A stretch of 64,000 nucleotides of DNA from assembly GCA_903813345.2 (NCBI GenBank), contig CAIIXF020000002.1, positions 32,568,109-32,632,108 on the forward strand, given 5' to 3'. The position numbers and the translations under genes are program-made. Every line of letters starts with the position of its first letter. The first letter of the stretch is position 1. The stretch is from Owenia fusiformis (lineage: Eukaryota; Annelida; Polychaeta; Sabellida; Oweniidae). Of the stretch, positions 45,147 through 56,916 are shown one piece after another. The notes below the pieces were generated by a model. It was not told the origin of the DNA. It did not search any database and worked only from the letters and a program-made list of their open reading frames with translations.

Positions 45147-48100
45147 TTATGCAAATGAGGCTTGGGACGACAGAAGGTTGGTTCTGGACATGGGAAGAGT
45201 TTTGCGAGATATTCCGTACCTCATTTCTTCATCCATCTCACTTAGTCGACTGTATGATATACAAATAGTACACATCTGAAAGAAAACATGTATTGCTTAT
45301 TCGATAATAATCATGTATAATCACATTATATGCTATCATGAAATAAATTATTATAAAGCCTGACCTTTTATAAAGCCTGACCTTTTTCAGAAAACTTTCA
45401 GAGACAACTTCCAGGAAGTGATATGTATCATCTGCGACACCTCTACTTTGAGTTTATTTTATGAACCTAATTTTTTTAATCTTTAAAACCACAGTATCAC
45501 TGAATGCTATTATATGGTAAAAACAGTATCTTATGATAGGACCTTTAATAATGAGCCAAAAATGATTACTTACATTTAGAATGAATCTGGTCAGCATGAA
45601 AACCCACAAGAACACCAGATAAGGTCTCCTCTGAAACAGTGATATGGGACATATTTATATGTGATTAAACATGCTAAAAATACAGCTACTTCTAATATTC
45701 TTCAGCACGAGTTGGACAGAATATCGTACCAAGCACGAACCAAAAGTAAGTACATTTGTACTGATACTCTGTCTAACAAGTATAGAATTTCCCAATAGTG
45801 ATTGGCCTATCATTATTAATTCTGATTCAAACATAAATAAAAAAAGTTTTTTTTTTTTTTTTTTTCATTTCTCATTTATTCCAAATATAACATAAAATAC
45901 ATTACAATATTATTGCCTACGTTTTTCAACATTGTCGGCAATATACAAAACATATAAAAATGGAAACAATGAAAATACAATAGATAAGGTACATAATATT
46001 AATGGCAGGGAATGTTAGAGGCTTTCAGGGGGGGGGGGTTAATCTAAAATATCAAGAGCCTGGCAGATGTAATGGCTAACTATATGAATAATTTGTTCAT
46101 TATCAGTTACAGTGAGATTTCTGTCTCCAAATAATAAAAATTGAATTTTTTCATGAGAGTTTAAATTTTGGAAACGATTGAAAAATCCTAAGGTTTTTAG
46201 TCCTGCTAGGAGAGTGCATCTTTCTTGTTGCAGCAGAGGGCAGTTTAATAAAAAGTGATGCGTTGTTTGTTGTATGTCACCACATACGCAGAAAGGGTCA
46301 TTTACTGTCACAAAGTTATGGGAATATAAATGTGCTTTTAGAATCAGTCCAGCTCTAAATCTATTGAACAGAATTTCAATTTTCCTTGGCATTGTCATAT
46401 TCATTTTAGTAGTGGATACTCTGGAGTCAGGGCTCATATTTCCTCTTACTAACCTTTTAAATCTAGATATTGGTTGGCCTTTCCTGTCCTCATATGGTAT
46501 GTCATCCCACAGGGTCATAGCCCTGATAATGGTTGACTTTTTGAACGAATTACTGATTGGAAAGGGTATTCTATAATGCCTTGGTTGTCTTAGGGGCCGA
46601 TTTGGAATATTCTCGTATGAACTAACTAAATCACAAATGAAAGGAGGGAAACAATGGTATCTAGCCTTGAAAGCAAAAATTTTAAGATGTTCTTCTCTCC
46701 TGGAAGCTAACGTTTTCCAGTTGAGTAATGATAAAACTTTCGATGTGTTTGAACCGTGTATTGCTCCTGACACATGGCAAGCTGCTTGATAATGAAGTCT
46801 ATCCAATGTTAATAGTTTTGAAGTTGATGCCTTATCATATATTGTATCACAGTAGTCGAAATGTGGTAGTATAAATGAATTATATATATTCTCTAGGTAT
46901 TTACTGTTTAGCATTTTAGTTAACTTTTTCAATGGTCTCATGAGAGAGATTACTCTCTCTATGAGTTGGTCAACATGTGAATTAAAGTTTAGATTTTGAT
47001 CAAGTACTAAGCCCAGGTGTTTGTGTTTGGTGCAACTAGGAATCACATCTCCTCCTAGTTTTAAAGGGACTGGCTCTTGTAATAGTCTTCTATTTCCTGA
47101 TACAAAGGTTAAGTCAGCACTTTTTTGTGCCTTAAAAGTCATCTTCCAAGTCATGGCCCAATTTGCCAAAATGTCAAGATCTCTTTGAAGTGGTTGGTGA
47201 ATGTTTAAAATCTGATCAAAACTGTCATGTGCACTATAAATAGATGTATCATCAGCAAAAATAAATGTTTTGGATAGGAGATCATCTGGTAAGTCATTAA
47301 TGTAAATAAGAAATAGGAGGGGCCCGAGGACTGATCCTTGAGGTACACCTGCATTGATTAAATAAAAAAAGTGAAAACATTGTGCAGAGAATTGGGGACT
47401 GAGGCCCATGAAATAACCAAACTTGCTGTTATTTTCACCATTCTCAGGTGTGGCATCACAAAACAACACAAACATAGATTCCCAGGATGATTGAATAGAT
47501 GAAATGTTGTTCATGTATGGAAAATGAGAGCACGGCTATGCTGCATTCTGATTCGCTTAGAAACTCGATTAGAGAATGGCCATGTTTGAATAAGGAGCAG
47601 TATAGGCATTGTTTATACAAGAATTCTTAAACATTACAGGTATCATCATCCATGTTATATTTCTATTAATGCATCAATACACAGTATAACATTTACATGT
47701 ATTATTCATATGAGAACTAAAAAAACATAAAAGGTACAGGGTAAACATCAAACTGCTCTTTACATGAAAGTATTTCACTACTGAGTAATTTTAATTAAGG
47801 AATAAAGACAAAAATTTAATATATGACCAGAGGTCGCGTAGCGATTGAGGTCTTTGTCAATGGCCAGAATAATTTTGAGGTCATATATTTGACATAAGTC
47901 GTAAAATTGAGGTTTTTGTTACAATTTTAATTTGATAAACAGACAAGAAAAACAACTATTTGCATTTATGAATTTTAGCGGTCATACATACTCCAATAAA
48001 GACCAGTAAATCAATTGTTCAAGCTATTATGACGTCACGTATCATATTAGAATCCTTAAAGCAGATATGAAATGGTATTTTTAACCTAAAGGAATCAATA

Positions 48101-51100
48101 TTATTTTTTGAAAGATGTATTTGGACATGTTTTCTCATCAGTAGTGTGAAAACTATTTCACTCTAACGATCGTTATAGCTGCTTAATAAGCAATGTTCGA
48201 ATTGGTTGTGACGTCATTGGCCCCCAAGTGATCTCTCACTGGTCCCCACGTGGCCCGTTTTGGTCCATTGGATCATGACGTCATAATGCCAAAATGTTTT
48301 GTTATTTGTTTATACAACAATCCAATGGTTGATGTGACGTTGTGATTACTATGGAACCAATAAACCAAAGCTATATTTTGTATATGACGTTACTAATCAC
48401 GTGGGGGCCAATTTGATTAATCAGTTAGTTTTATTTCGTTATCTATGACCGTTAGCAGTTATCTAACATTCATTTTATAATAGCTATCGCAAGAACTCTA
48501 CGGTGGGCTTACAATGGAGAAAACCGCATTTTTGTAGCTGCAAGTTGAGAAAAGCTATTTCAGTTGTCCTTTAATAATGACTAAAAAGACCAGCACCACT
48601 CACAAATATTATCAACCACACAACACTCATTTTGTAGCTTATTTTTACTTACAAAGGTGTTCTTCCCATACCAAGAATACTCGTAGGCTGACACTACAGC
48701 TTCAGCAAACACATAAATACACATGATCCAAAACCACCCTGTGTGAATCTGGTAGTTACGATATTGTTTCTGAAATAACAAAAACACTTTTATTTACAAA
48801 TTTGGGATATAAAATGTAGTCACTTGTATTATGCATGATTCATGCTTCATGCACCAAAATGAGGCCATCAGTCAAAAGTACCATATTATGCATGATATAT
48901 GCTTCATAATGTCACGACTTGCATAAACCACACATTGGAATGCATAGAATAAGACATCATACAATGATAACAATTTTATTTTTGTCGCTTTTCTCTCCAC
49001 TAAGTTTAATTTGATATTATCATTAATTTCAATCAGAGATATATTTCATTATTATAGGTATCACACCGACCCCAAGTTGACCCAAATCTCAGGTCGGAAG
49101 GCCCGGGTTGGGTCACGAACAGGTACTTATCAAATTTCAAACTTTTAGCTGGCCTATTTCATGTATATGTATAAATTATGATCACAAAATAATTTACAGT
49201 TCTCTACGATTTAATGCTAATTAAGTTTCTATCATTTTTCCTTTATCAAAGCATAACATGCAGTAATGCAGGCTTAAACAGTCTTATATGTGCCTTATAT
49301 TCACCAAGTCATTTCAGTTGCTAGTACTAATCCTTTTTCTGTTGTCTTCTGACCGGACCCGAAATTACCCGACCCGCAAACTTTTTTTCTGGCCCGACCT
49401 GACCCGAAGAAAAACTGACCCGTAACACCTCTATTTGTTATGGTAATACATGTGCAGACAACAACAGTGTGGATATGTTTATTAATACTCCATTCTGCAT
49501 GACCAATTCATTGTTTATCACCAAAATACACCCTACTCTACATTCGTTAAATATCTGAAATATTTCAATAAAGAAAAAAATCCTTCCTCACTTCAATTCA
49601 CTTAAAGAAACTCATTTACTCATAATAATTACAGCAGCAAATTAATCAAATTGATGAAGTGTACAAATATGAACGCACAAGTGCCAGAGGGAATGGACAA
49701 AAAAATTGTATAGAACCCAGCAAGAAAAAAAACATCTTAGTGTACACCTGTGATAAGGAAAACAACCCCAAATATCCCAAACTATAATCCAATGTGAAAA
49801 GAAACAATGTCTAATACCCCCCCCCCCCAACCATTCATGTTCCATTCAACAAAATTGTTTAAAAAGACTTACAAAGGGCTTGGTGACAGACATGAGCAGG
49901 ACGATTGAAAGAACGATCATGATGATATGTCCGAACAGCATAACCACATTGCACGTCATAAAGCCTGAAAATAGAATGAAACTTTTTTTTTCTATTTTAA
50001 TGCAAACAGGCTTTCATATTATAGCAAGCTTTGAAGAAAACTTGGCACTATAAATCATATTATCAAAAAATCATGAAAATGGGAATTTTTTAAAGTTTTC
50101 GACATTTTTTAATAACATAATTTTTTCTTCTGTAGATATTTGCATTCAATATATTCATACAGATGTTTATACAAAAGTTATTGTGCAATGATCAATTACC
50201 CCCATAAATGTGGGTTCGGTTTGCTTTTTTTAATTTTTGACTTTATACTACAAGGCAAACTATCACTTATAATGTCAAAAATTAGAAAAAGGCAAATCAC
50301 CACCACTTTCATGGGGGTTTGTTCAAAGAAAAGAGTATGCGTACATACCTTCTGCCACATGTCTACGCCAGATAGACCTAAATCCTCCTTCAATTTCAAA
50401 TCCATTGTTGATATCAGAGGCTGCCATGTCTAAAATGACAAGGAGGAGCGCAAAGAATGCGGAGATCTGAAAGTACAAGAAATAATGGTGCAATTTGGTG
50501 GGAGAAAACTGCCACTGACTGGTAGATAGGGGGACTGTTGGATTGGCAACTCATCTGAGGGTTCATCTTTACATGGCAAGTTCTCAGTGCATATTTCTTT
50601 TTCGACATTTACGATAAGGCAATGGATCTAAATTTTAGGATTCTGGATGATTTTAATCTTTTTTAAACTGACCTTCTTTTTTAAAAGATAGAGCTTTGGT
50701 TGAAAAGTTGACTTCAAATTTTTATTTTTCACTGTATGTTAAAATAGTTTAAACCGATTAGATTATTTGAACATTTCGCACATGTGAATAATTTGCTACT
50801 GAGCACTTACCATTAAAATCTAACCACAATGAACAAAAATGTTGGAGAGAACCTCAAACTCAAATCGAAATGCTTGGAGACACTCATTTTGGTAATAATA
50901 AGCTGCGGGGTATACTTTTTTTGCAGTTTGGGACATTTGTTAACATTCAAGAAAATACGCCAAATATACCACTTATCAACTATTTTTTGCCCCAACACAG
51001 GGAGGATTGGAAACCATTATTCAAACTCGATACTCCATTGCCTGGCGCCCAGGCCTGGACCAATTTGATAACAATATTACTGTACTCATATTTTGAAGAC

Positions 51101-51619
51101 TAGAACTGCTGAGGAAACTTGAATACTACCAAAATATTCGTAATCCGACCATAATACTTGGTCCAAAGAGAACCTTACTGAAATATTTTGACTAAATTCT
51201 TTCACTGCAGGCAATGGAGAATCGAGTTTGAATAATGGCCAAAACATTACAACAAACTGAAATTTGATATTCCAAGGGGAGTAAGTCGTCCACCATCTCT
51301 GATATCCCATATAAAAAGGTATATGGTATAACCTGAGAGGGGTTGACGTACTACGCGTGATATATTCGTGTATTTATCTCAATAAAAGTTCAGAAAATAT
51401 TCTACAAATTCTTTATTTCCGGAAACTTTTTTCAACAAAACAATTCAGTATTCAGCTAACCATATCGGAATCGCTGAACTAATCGGTTATATTTTACAAA
51501 TCATATCTGAGAAATAGTCTATGGAACACCAGAATACTTACAATAACGTATATCGCAGATGCAAACTGCGATGTTTTTAAATTCCAACAGAAAAACTTTT
51601 CCAGCGGTAAACACGCCAT
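45147..51619 (-). CDS. Small four-transmembrane protein, six exons (196 aa)
   Basis: Exons: 51619-51542, 50466-50349, 49964-49873, 48769-48653, 45630-45574, 45275-45147. All introns are GT-AG and every phase matches, giving 591 bp and a complete frame from MACLPLEKFFCWNLKTSQFA to LLSSQASFA and a stop. Hydrophobic segments lie at about 20-40, 67-91, 108-126 and 139-163. The N-terminal FCWNLKTS preceding TM1 and the cytosolic tail with many Ser and Met resemble small invertebrate tetraspans such as the DUF4728 (pasiflora) group or LAPTM-like proteins, but I cannot place it firmly. Such proteins act in membranes: septate junctions for pasiflora, lysosomes for LAPTM. The ATG sits in CAAGATGGC. 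The fourth intron carries a LINE insertion and the third a second copy of dispersed repeat B. Exon structure is strongly supported; function is inference. Confidence 0.85.
45847..47358 (-). mobile_element. 5'-truncated non-LTR retrotransposon (LINE) in an intron
   Basis: A perfect 13-bp duplication TAAATAAAAAAAG flanks the copy (45834-45846 and 47359-47371). The minus-strand 3' end is a 19-nt poly(A) (45847-45865) and the 5' end is cut inside the reverse transcriptase, beginning exactly at INAGVPQGS. These are the marks of target-primed reverse transcription. The 1.5-kb copy lies in the fourth intron of the four-TM gene, on the same strand. Confidence 0.94.
46039..47358 (-). pseudogene. LINE reverse transcriptase fragment
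   Basis: About 440 codons are open. They begin at GVPQGSVLGPLLFLIYIND, continue with the catalytic FADD motif (FIFADDTSIYS), the thumb region, and a C-terminal CVCGDIQQTTHHFLLNC zinc-knuckle-like motif typical of LINE proteins. The endonuclease and the first half of the reverse transcriptase are missing through 5' truncation, so it cannot be autonomous. Open codons upstream of 47358 (to 47514) are flanking intron, not LINE. The lack of stops suggests a young insertion. The clade (Jockey/I/CR1 group) is uncertain. Confidence 0.9.
49058..49437. repeat. Inverted-end repeat with 'gacccg' runs in intron 3
   Basis: aggtatcacaccgaccc on the left and tgacccgtaacacct on the right are loosely inverted ends. 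The inner parts are rich in gacccg/cgggtc words. A non-autonomous element is possible. Confidence 0.4.
49671..49827. repeat. Dispersed repeat B, copy 2, ending in poly-C (intron 3)
   Basis: Same word order as 22301-22462 and the same orientation, again ending in a C run. It lies just downstream of exon 3 (in the gene's sense) of the four-TM gene. Confidence 0.7.
51013..51238. mobile_element. ~226-bp inverted-repeat element in intron 1
   Basis: ccattattcaaactcgatac... (51013-51042) and ...gagtttgaataatgg (51209-51238) are near-perfect 30-bp inverted ends, with weaker pairing inward (ttggtcca/tggaccaa). Probably a MITE. Confidence 0.78.
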
Positions 51620-51876
51620 CTTGAATTTCAGGTAAATTAGGTCACAGGTGAGTCATCAGGAAAACACCGTTGCTCAGATATTTCGCTTCACTTCACGAGA
51701 GCGGAGTCCTAAGATTTGTTCACATTTGTTCAGATATAAAATACTTGTTTAGTTTTGCTTACTTCATATTTAGTTAAATGGGTATTTTTTCATGGATGAC
51801 TTAAATTAGGAAGAGATTTAATTTATAAGCATTTACTTGGCTCAGCGAGTGTATAGTTTTACCTGTAGATGCGAGT

Positions 51877-52291
51877 AGGTAGTTACCAGATTCACCACCA
51901 GGTGGCTCGCTCGGGTCAGATAGCATGGCGGGTATAGTAGAAAGTTCCCTTTAACTTAAATTACATCTATTTGCGTGGTTCAATTTTCACATAACCCTTG
52001 TGTATCTAATAGTTATTCAAATTAAAATATGTCCAGTAAACGAAAATGTTATCTGTTCAATACAAAAAAAGATAATTCACTTTTTGTGGTTTTGTAACAT
52101 GGGGTGTATGGGGAATCAACCCGAACAAGAAGTCACATTTTCAAAAAAAATTAAATTTTCAAAGTTGATCGACAATTTTCGAAACCATATTTCTAGATGT
52201 ACTTTTACATGCAGATTTCAAATATGACATCACTTTGACTGAATTTTGAATATTTAATGACGTAAATCAATATTAATTCTACTCGCATCAA
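51877..52291 (+). mobile_element. MITE family E, copy 1 (~415 bp)
   Basis: Opens gatgcgagtag and closes with its inverted copy ctactcgcatc. A second copy in the opposite orientation lies at 58490-58906. The two share long stretches such as aattaaaatatgtccagtaa, tcactttttgtggtttt and 'caaatatgacatcac'. Confidence 0.88.
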
Positions 52292-53180
52292 GTCTATTAC
52301 CACACAGACTCTTACTCGAGTCTCTCGCTTAATACAGAAGGATTTGGACCAAAGTAAACAAACTTCACTATTTGAAATGTTTTTCCAATTTTGTAAATAG
52401 GTTTTTCACAATCTGGCAAGTAATCAAAAGCTTTTTCAATTAATAATATTTCATTTTTTCAGATATACATGTATCTGTAAGAATCCACTAAAACGAGCGT
52501 ATTTTTAACTTGGACTAATAATTGAAGTTTGTATACTTTCATATGATTGAAAATATAATGTCATTACTTAAGGAAGTATGTACTGATTTTTTGTTAATGA
52601 AAAGACAGAATGGAATCCAGCTGCGCGAAGGGCTGATGTGAAAAAGTCAGTCCACCCCAGTGGAATTTTTAAAACCACTTTGTCTCTGACTATTTCTATG
52701 TACTTGAAAAACAATTGGAAAGATTATGGCCATGAAAATCCTTTCAATACATGATGGCCAAGCAGGCATGTAGACAAAAATTTTTTCATAATCATGAGCA
52801 GAACTAAGAAATACTATTATTGGCTAAGTATAATAATTCATCGCCAAATGTTCCAACATGAAGCGTGGACCTCTATTCCGAGGAGAGAGCTACCATAAAG
52901 TACATGTCGCAGTGACACATTCACACCAATAATGGGATTGCTAATAACGAATTGAAAAATACTATTTTTCATTTTTTTTATTCTGACATATCTATTTAAA
53001 CAGCGTCACGCTGCTCATCAATTTCGGACTCAAAATTGAAATTTCTATAAATTTGCGTAAGGGTATCGTTAGCAAATAGATCAGTTACAGCAGGAGATCC
53101 AAGACGTCATTTCCATTGTTCTCTGCATATTTCGCGTAGTAATCTACGGTGATTAGCCCGCGCGATTTTCGCATGAATGA
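52292..53180. other. No gene seen
   Basis: Begins with ttactcgagtctctcgc (52312), a word that also opens the 512-bp insertion at 60568. 53080-53100 shares 'ggatctcctgctg' (inverted) with 62219. Nothing coding is recognised. Confidence 0.4.
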
Positions 53181-53184
53181 ACGT

Positions 53185-54500
53185 CATGGTTGATGCACCC
53201 ATTTTTACACGACGGTATCTCCCTCGTCTTTTATCGGTTTCCCACAAAATAAACGGTTTTGAAAAGCTTATATCAAGTAGTTTCAGACGGTCTTTCTCAT
53301 TTTTTAATTTCATTCAATGTCTGGTCTCAATAATCAAAATCGCAATTGTGATATTTTTTATAGAAAACGCAAAAATGTGTACTGTTTTCAAGCCTTACGG
53401 ATAAATCGTTAACGGCGGCCTTCACAAACAATTAGTTCAGCACTATTTAGCTCAAATCTAGACGATTTCAATGGTGTTATTCTTTTTTACCAACCCTGGG
53501 GGAGATGGGTTTCTGCCAATTTTTAGTGCGACCAAGTGTTTTTTAGAGCCATTTATATCATCATTTAACGTCACATATTCCGGATTGTAGCGTGACTGAA
53601 CTTTATTGGACGGATGTACCCATCTTTACACGATGATATCGCGCTCGTCTTTCATCGGTTTCCCACAAGGTAAACAGTTTTGAAAAACGTATATCAAGTA
53701 GTTTCAGACGGTCTTTCTCATTTTTTAATTATATTCAAGGTCTGGTCTCAATAATCAAAATCGCAATTGTGATATTTTTATAGAAAACGCAAAAATGTGT
53801 ACTGTTTTCAAGCCTTACGGATAAATCGTTAACGGCGGCCTTCACAAATAATTAATTCAGCACTATTTAGCTCAAATCTAGACGATTTCAATGGTGTTAT
53901 TCTTTTTTACCAACCCTGGGGGAGATGGGTTTCTGCCAATTTTTAGTGCAAGTGTCTTTTAGCCATTTATTTCATCATTTAACGTCACATAATACCAGAT
54001 TGTCGCGTGACTGAACTTCCTGGGAGATGCACCCATTTTTACATGATATTAGAGCACTCGTCTTTTATCGGTTTCCCACAAAGTAAACTGATTTGCAAAG
54101 CTTATATTAAGAAATTTCAGAAGGTTATTCTCATTATCTTATCTTATATATACATTATATTGAAGGTAGAGTCTACGCCATAATTAAAATCGCATCCGGA
54201 TATTTAAAAAATCCAACAACGATATTGTTTCAAGCCTAACAGACACATCGCTAACAACCGGTTTTATCTAAAATTATTTCACCACTTGTAGATCAAAATA
54301 AGAGGATTTCAATGATCGTTATTCTTTTTTACCTATCCTGGGGAAAACGAGATTCTGCCATTTTTAGTGCGACCAATTCTAATTTAAGTTCACTTCCATT
54401 TCTTTCATTTTACGTCGTCGCCGGCAACTTTCATAAAGAAATATGAATGGATATGCAGCCGTTTTACACGATGTATGATATCTCGCTAACCTTTCAAGCC
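53185..54500. repeat. ~425-bp tandem repeat, three units plus a partial
   Basis: Units begin near 53205, 53630, 54035 and 54460 with 'cccatttttacacgatg', then 'ctcgtcttttatcggtttcc', 'agacggtctttctcatttt', 'tcaagccttacggataaatc', 'gggggagatgggtttctgcc'. Units 1 and 2 are very similar and unit 3 is more diverged. A minus-strand frame is open in units 1 and 2 but shows mainly replacement differences, so it is not under coding constraint. The phrase 'gggagatggttttctgcca' also occurs at 61907. Confidence 0.88.
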
Positions 54501-54599
54501 TTGCGGACACATCGTTGACGATCGGATTAAAAAAATTATTGTATATTATTATTGTGTTTACATGCCCCTGTTTTATATCCGAATTGTATTTCATGAAAT

Positions 54600-55504
54600 A
54601 AGTAGTTTAAGTAAGTTAATTTTATATTTCATTGTTCATTAAATGTCGCGTGAATAAGAAAAAACGACAGAAACAAAAAGAACACGCAAAAATGTGATTT
54701 CTTTTAAAATGGCATGGACTGGTGAAAGTGATGATCAACTTTTTTAGCGTGTAATGTCCAAATTTTCTTATTTATTTTCGCCAACTATTGAATGTGCGAT
54801 AAAAGTCATAGAGATGTTCACGGCTTTCGTCAATTAGCTTCAGCGATAATTGTTTTAAGATCAAGACCTCGGATCCCCACTAGATTGGACTGTATTTTTC
54901 ACATTAGCCCTTTGTGCAGAATTTCATTCCCTGTTTTCATTAACTAATTAAATGGATAAATTGGTAAATAATACACATACTTTGCATATCCGTCCATTTG
55001 CCAGTACTATTCTAATAATGTGACAGTTAAATAAAATAAAAAAGATTCTGAAATTATTATGGATCCCTGGGTATAGATCATGTGAATTGACAAATAAAAA
55101 TCTGTGTAGAGCGAAAGTAAAAATATTTATTTATCCAATTCAAATATGGCAGCACTGGACATATCTTATTCAATACATATAGGCCTAATTGATAAGGATA
55201 GATATAAAATTGAAACATCATACTGTGACTGTGCACATTTGCCAAGAACTAAAAATATGATTGGAACTTCTTTAAAAAATGTAAACTAGTTATACAAACT
55301 TCGATGGCAGATGTGTTCTCAGAATATACAGTAAAATATATTTTAACCCAAAGCATAATTAAATGTACTATCATATACAGGTAGAGTTCAACATAAAAAA
55401 TATATAAATGTTGAGTTTTTTTCACATTGATCAACATTTACTTCAAGGGTTATAATAAAACTTTTATTTTGACCATTATGCCTACATTTAATATTTTTAA
55501 AATA
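54600..55504. other. No gene seen
   Basis: AT-rich spacer up to the Tigger element. Nothing assigned. Confidence 0.4.
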
Positions 55505-56916
55505 CAGTAGAACCTGTATATCTGAACACTTGGCTAAACCGAACACCTTCCAATTTGAACACCTTTTTTTCGGTCCCATTTTTTCCTCCCATTGACCCCC
55601 ATGTTAAAAAAACTTGAAATCTGAACACCTCCTAATCTGAACAGTGAACAACCAGATTTGAAAAACTGACCTGTCTAATCTGAACATTTTATCAGGAATC
55701 AAATGTCTGGACATTTCAATAATAGCCACATATTGAGTCAATGTTATAGTTCTTATTATCTTTACATATACAATGTAATCAAAGAACCAATATTGTCCTA
55801 ATTAACTTATTTAAGTCTCAATGACATCCCTAATTGTGGAAAACAACAGGAAATGTGTGAATACGGGAGTTAATTGGTTTTTAGAAGAACTGAATGTTTT
55901 ATGTTTGGATTAAGAGAAAGGTGTGAATCAAGAAGATAATTGCTTTATCCTTATTTTAAATTAACTGGATGTTTTTGATTTGGATTATGAATAACAAGTC
56001 TTAACTGTTTTATATCCCATGTGTCTGTTATGATAGCTAGGATTCAATCAGTAAATGTTTTATAATCACAGAGACAACACAGACACATTTGCAGACAAGA
56101 TTATAATTGTTTTATCATTATTAGAAATTACCTGGATGTTTTTGATTTGGACTAAGAGAAAGGTGAGAATCTGGGAGATAATTGGTTTTTCCTTATTTTA
56201 AATTAACTGTATGTTTTTGATTTGGATTATGAACAAGTCTTAACTGTTTTATATCCCATGGGTCTGTTATGACAGCTAGGATTCAATCAGTAAATGTTTT
56301 ATAATCACAAAGACAACACAGACACATTTGCAGACAAGATTATATCATGAGAAAGAGAAAAAATTCAACTTCGTAATATCCTATCACTAAAATGCCTCCT
56401 AAAAAGGCACATCTGACATACTGAATTGATATTTTGACAGATTATGCATCATCTCGAATGAGCACTCATGAAAAATTCTTTTTAATTAAAGAGGGTATCT
56501 ACTCAAATATTGCTAATGCTAAAAGTGCCAAGAAACAAACAACAATGAACGACTTTTTCAAGCTAAAGTAAAGCAGTACTATGTAACCATAATATGAGAT
56601 AAGTCATTTAATAAGCATAAGATTTTGTACAAGACTATCATATACTTATTCAGTGTATTACAAAGTTTTTGCCAAAATTAAAGAGTTATTTTTCCCAAAA
56701 TAATGAAATTGTTCAATATGTAAATAAAACACAGCATATACATGTAGGCTATAGGCTTATTGTAGAATAAACTCAGCAACAACATGTATTGTTTTCTGAC
56801 TAAGTATTAAGTGTTCAATATAGCTGTATAGTGGACTGAACAATGATAATCCTCCCCCCGACCAACAATAGTCCCATGGGTGGCCCATGGGTGTTCGGAT
56901 TAGACAGGTTTTACTG
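55505..56916 (+). mobile_element. Tigger/pogo DNA transposon relic
   Basis: TA-flanked inverted ends CAGTAGAACCTGTATATCTG (55505) and TTAGACAGGTTTTACTG (ending 56916). Near the right end a plus-strand remnant reads AKSAKKQTTMNDFFKLK plus stop (about 56518-56571), with the QTTMNDFF shape of a PCNA-interacting (PIP) box, which pogo-family transposases carry at the C-terminus. The rest of the transposase is lost. A ~240-bp segment is tandemly duplicated inside (about 55965-56105 and 56203-56340). Confidence 0.85.

Noticed and set aside
47359-47514. N-terminal 50 codons of the frame carrying the reverse transcriptase
   Set aside because: They lie outside the 13-bp target duplication, so they are flanking intron joined by chance in frame.
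50140-50433. Plus-strand frame of 97 codons and overlapping frames at 50196-50608
   Set aside because: They overlap exon 2 of the four-TM gene in other frames and have no independent support.
53107-53313. Minus-strand frame in the ~425-bp repeat, open again in the second unit (…LWETDKRRGRYRRVKMG-like)
   Set aside because: Differences between units 1 and 2 are nearly all amino-acid changing, unit 3 has a stop, and no start or splice context repeats. It looks like chance openness in a repeat.
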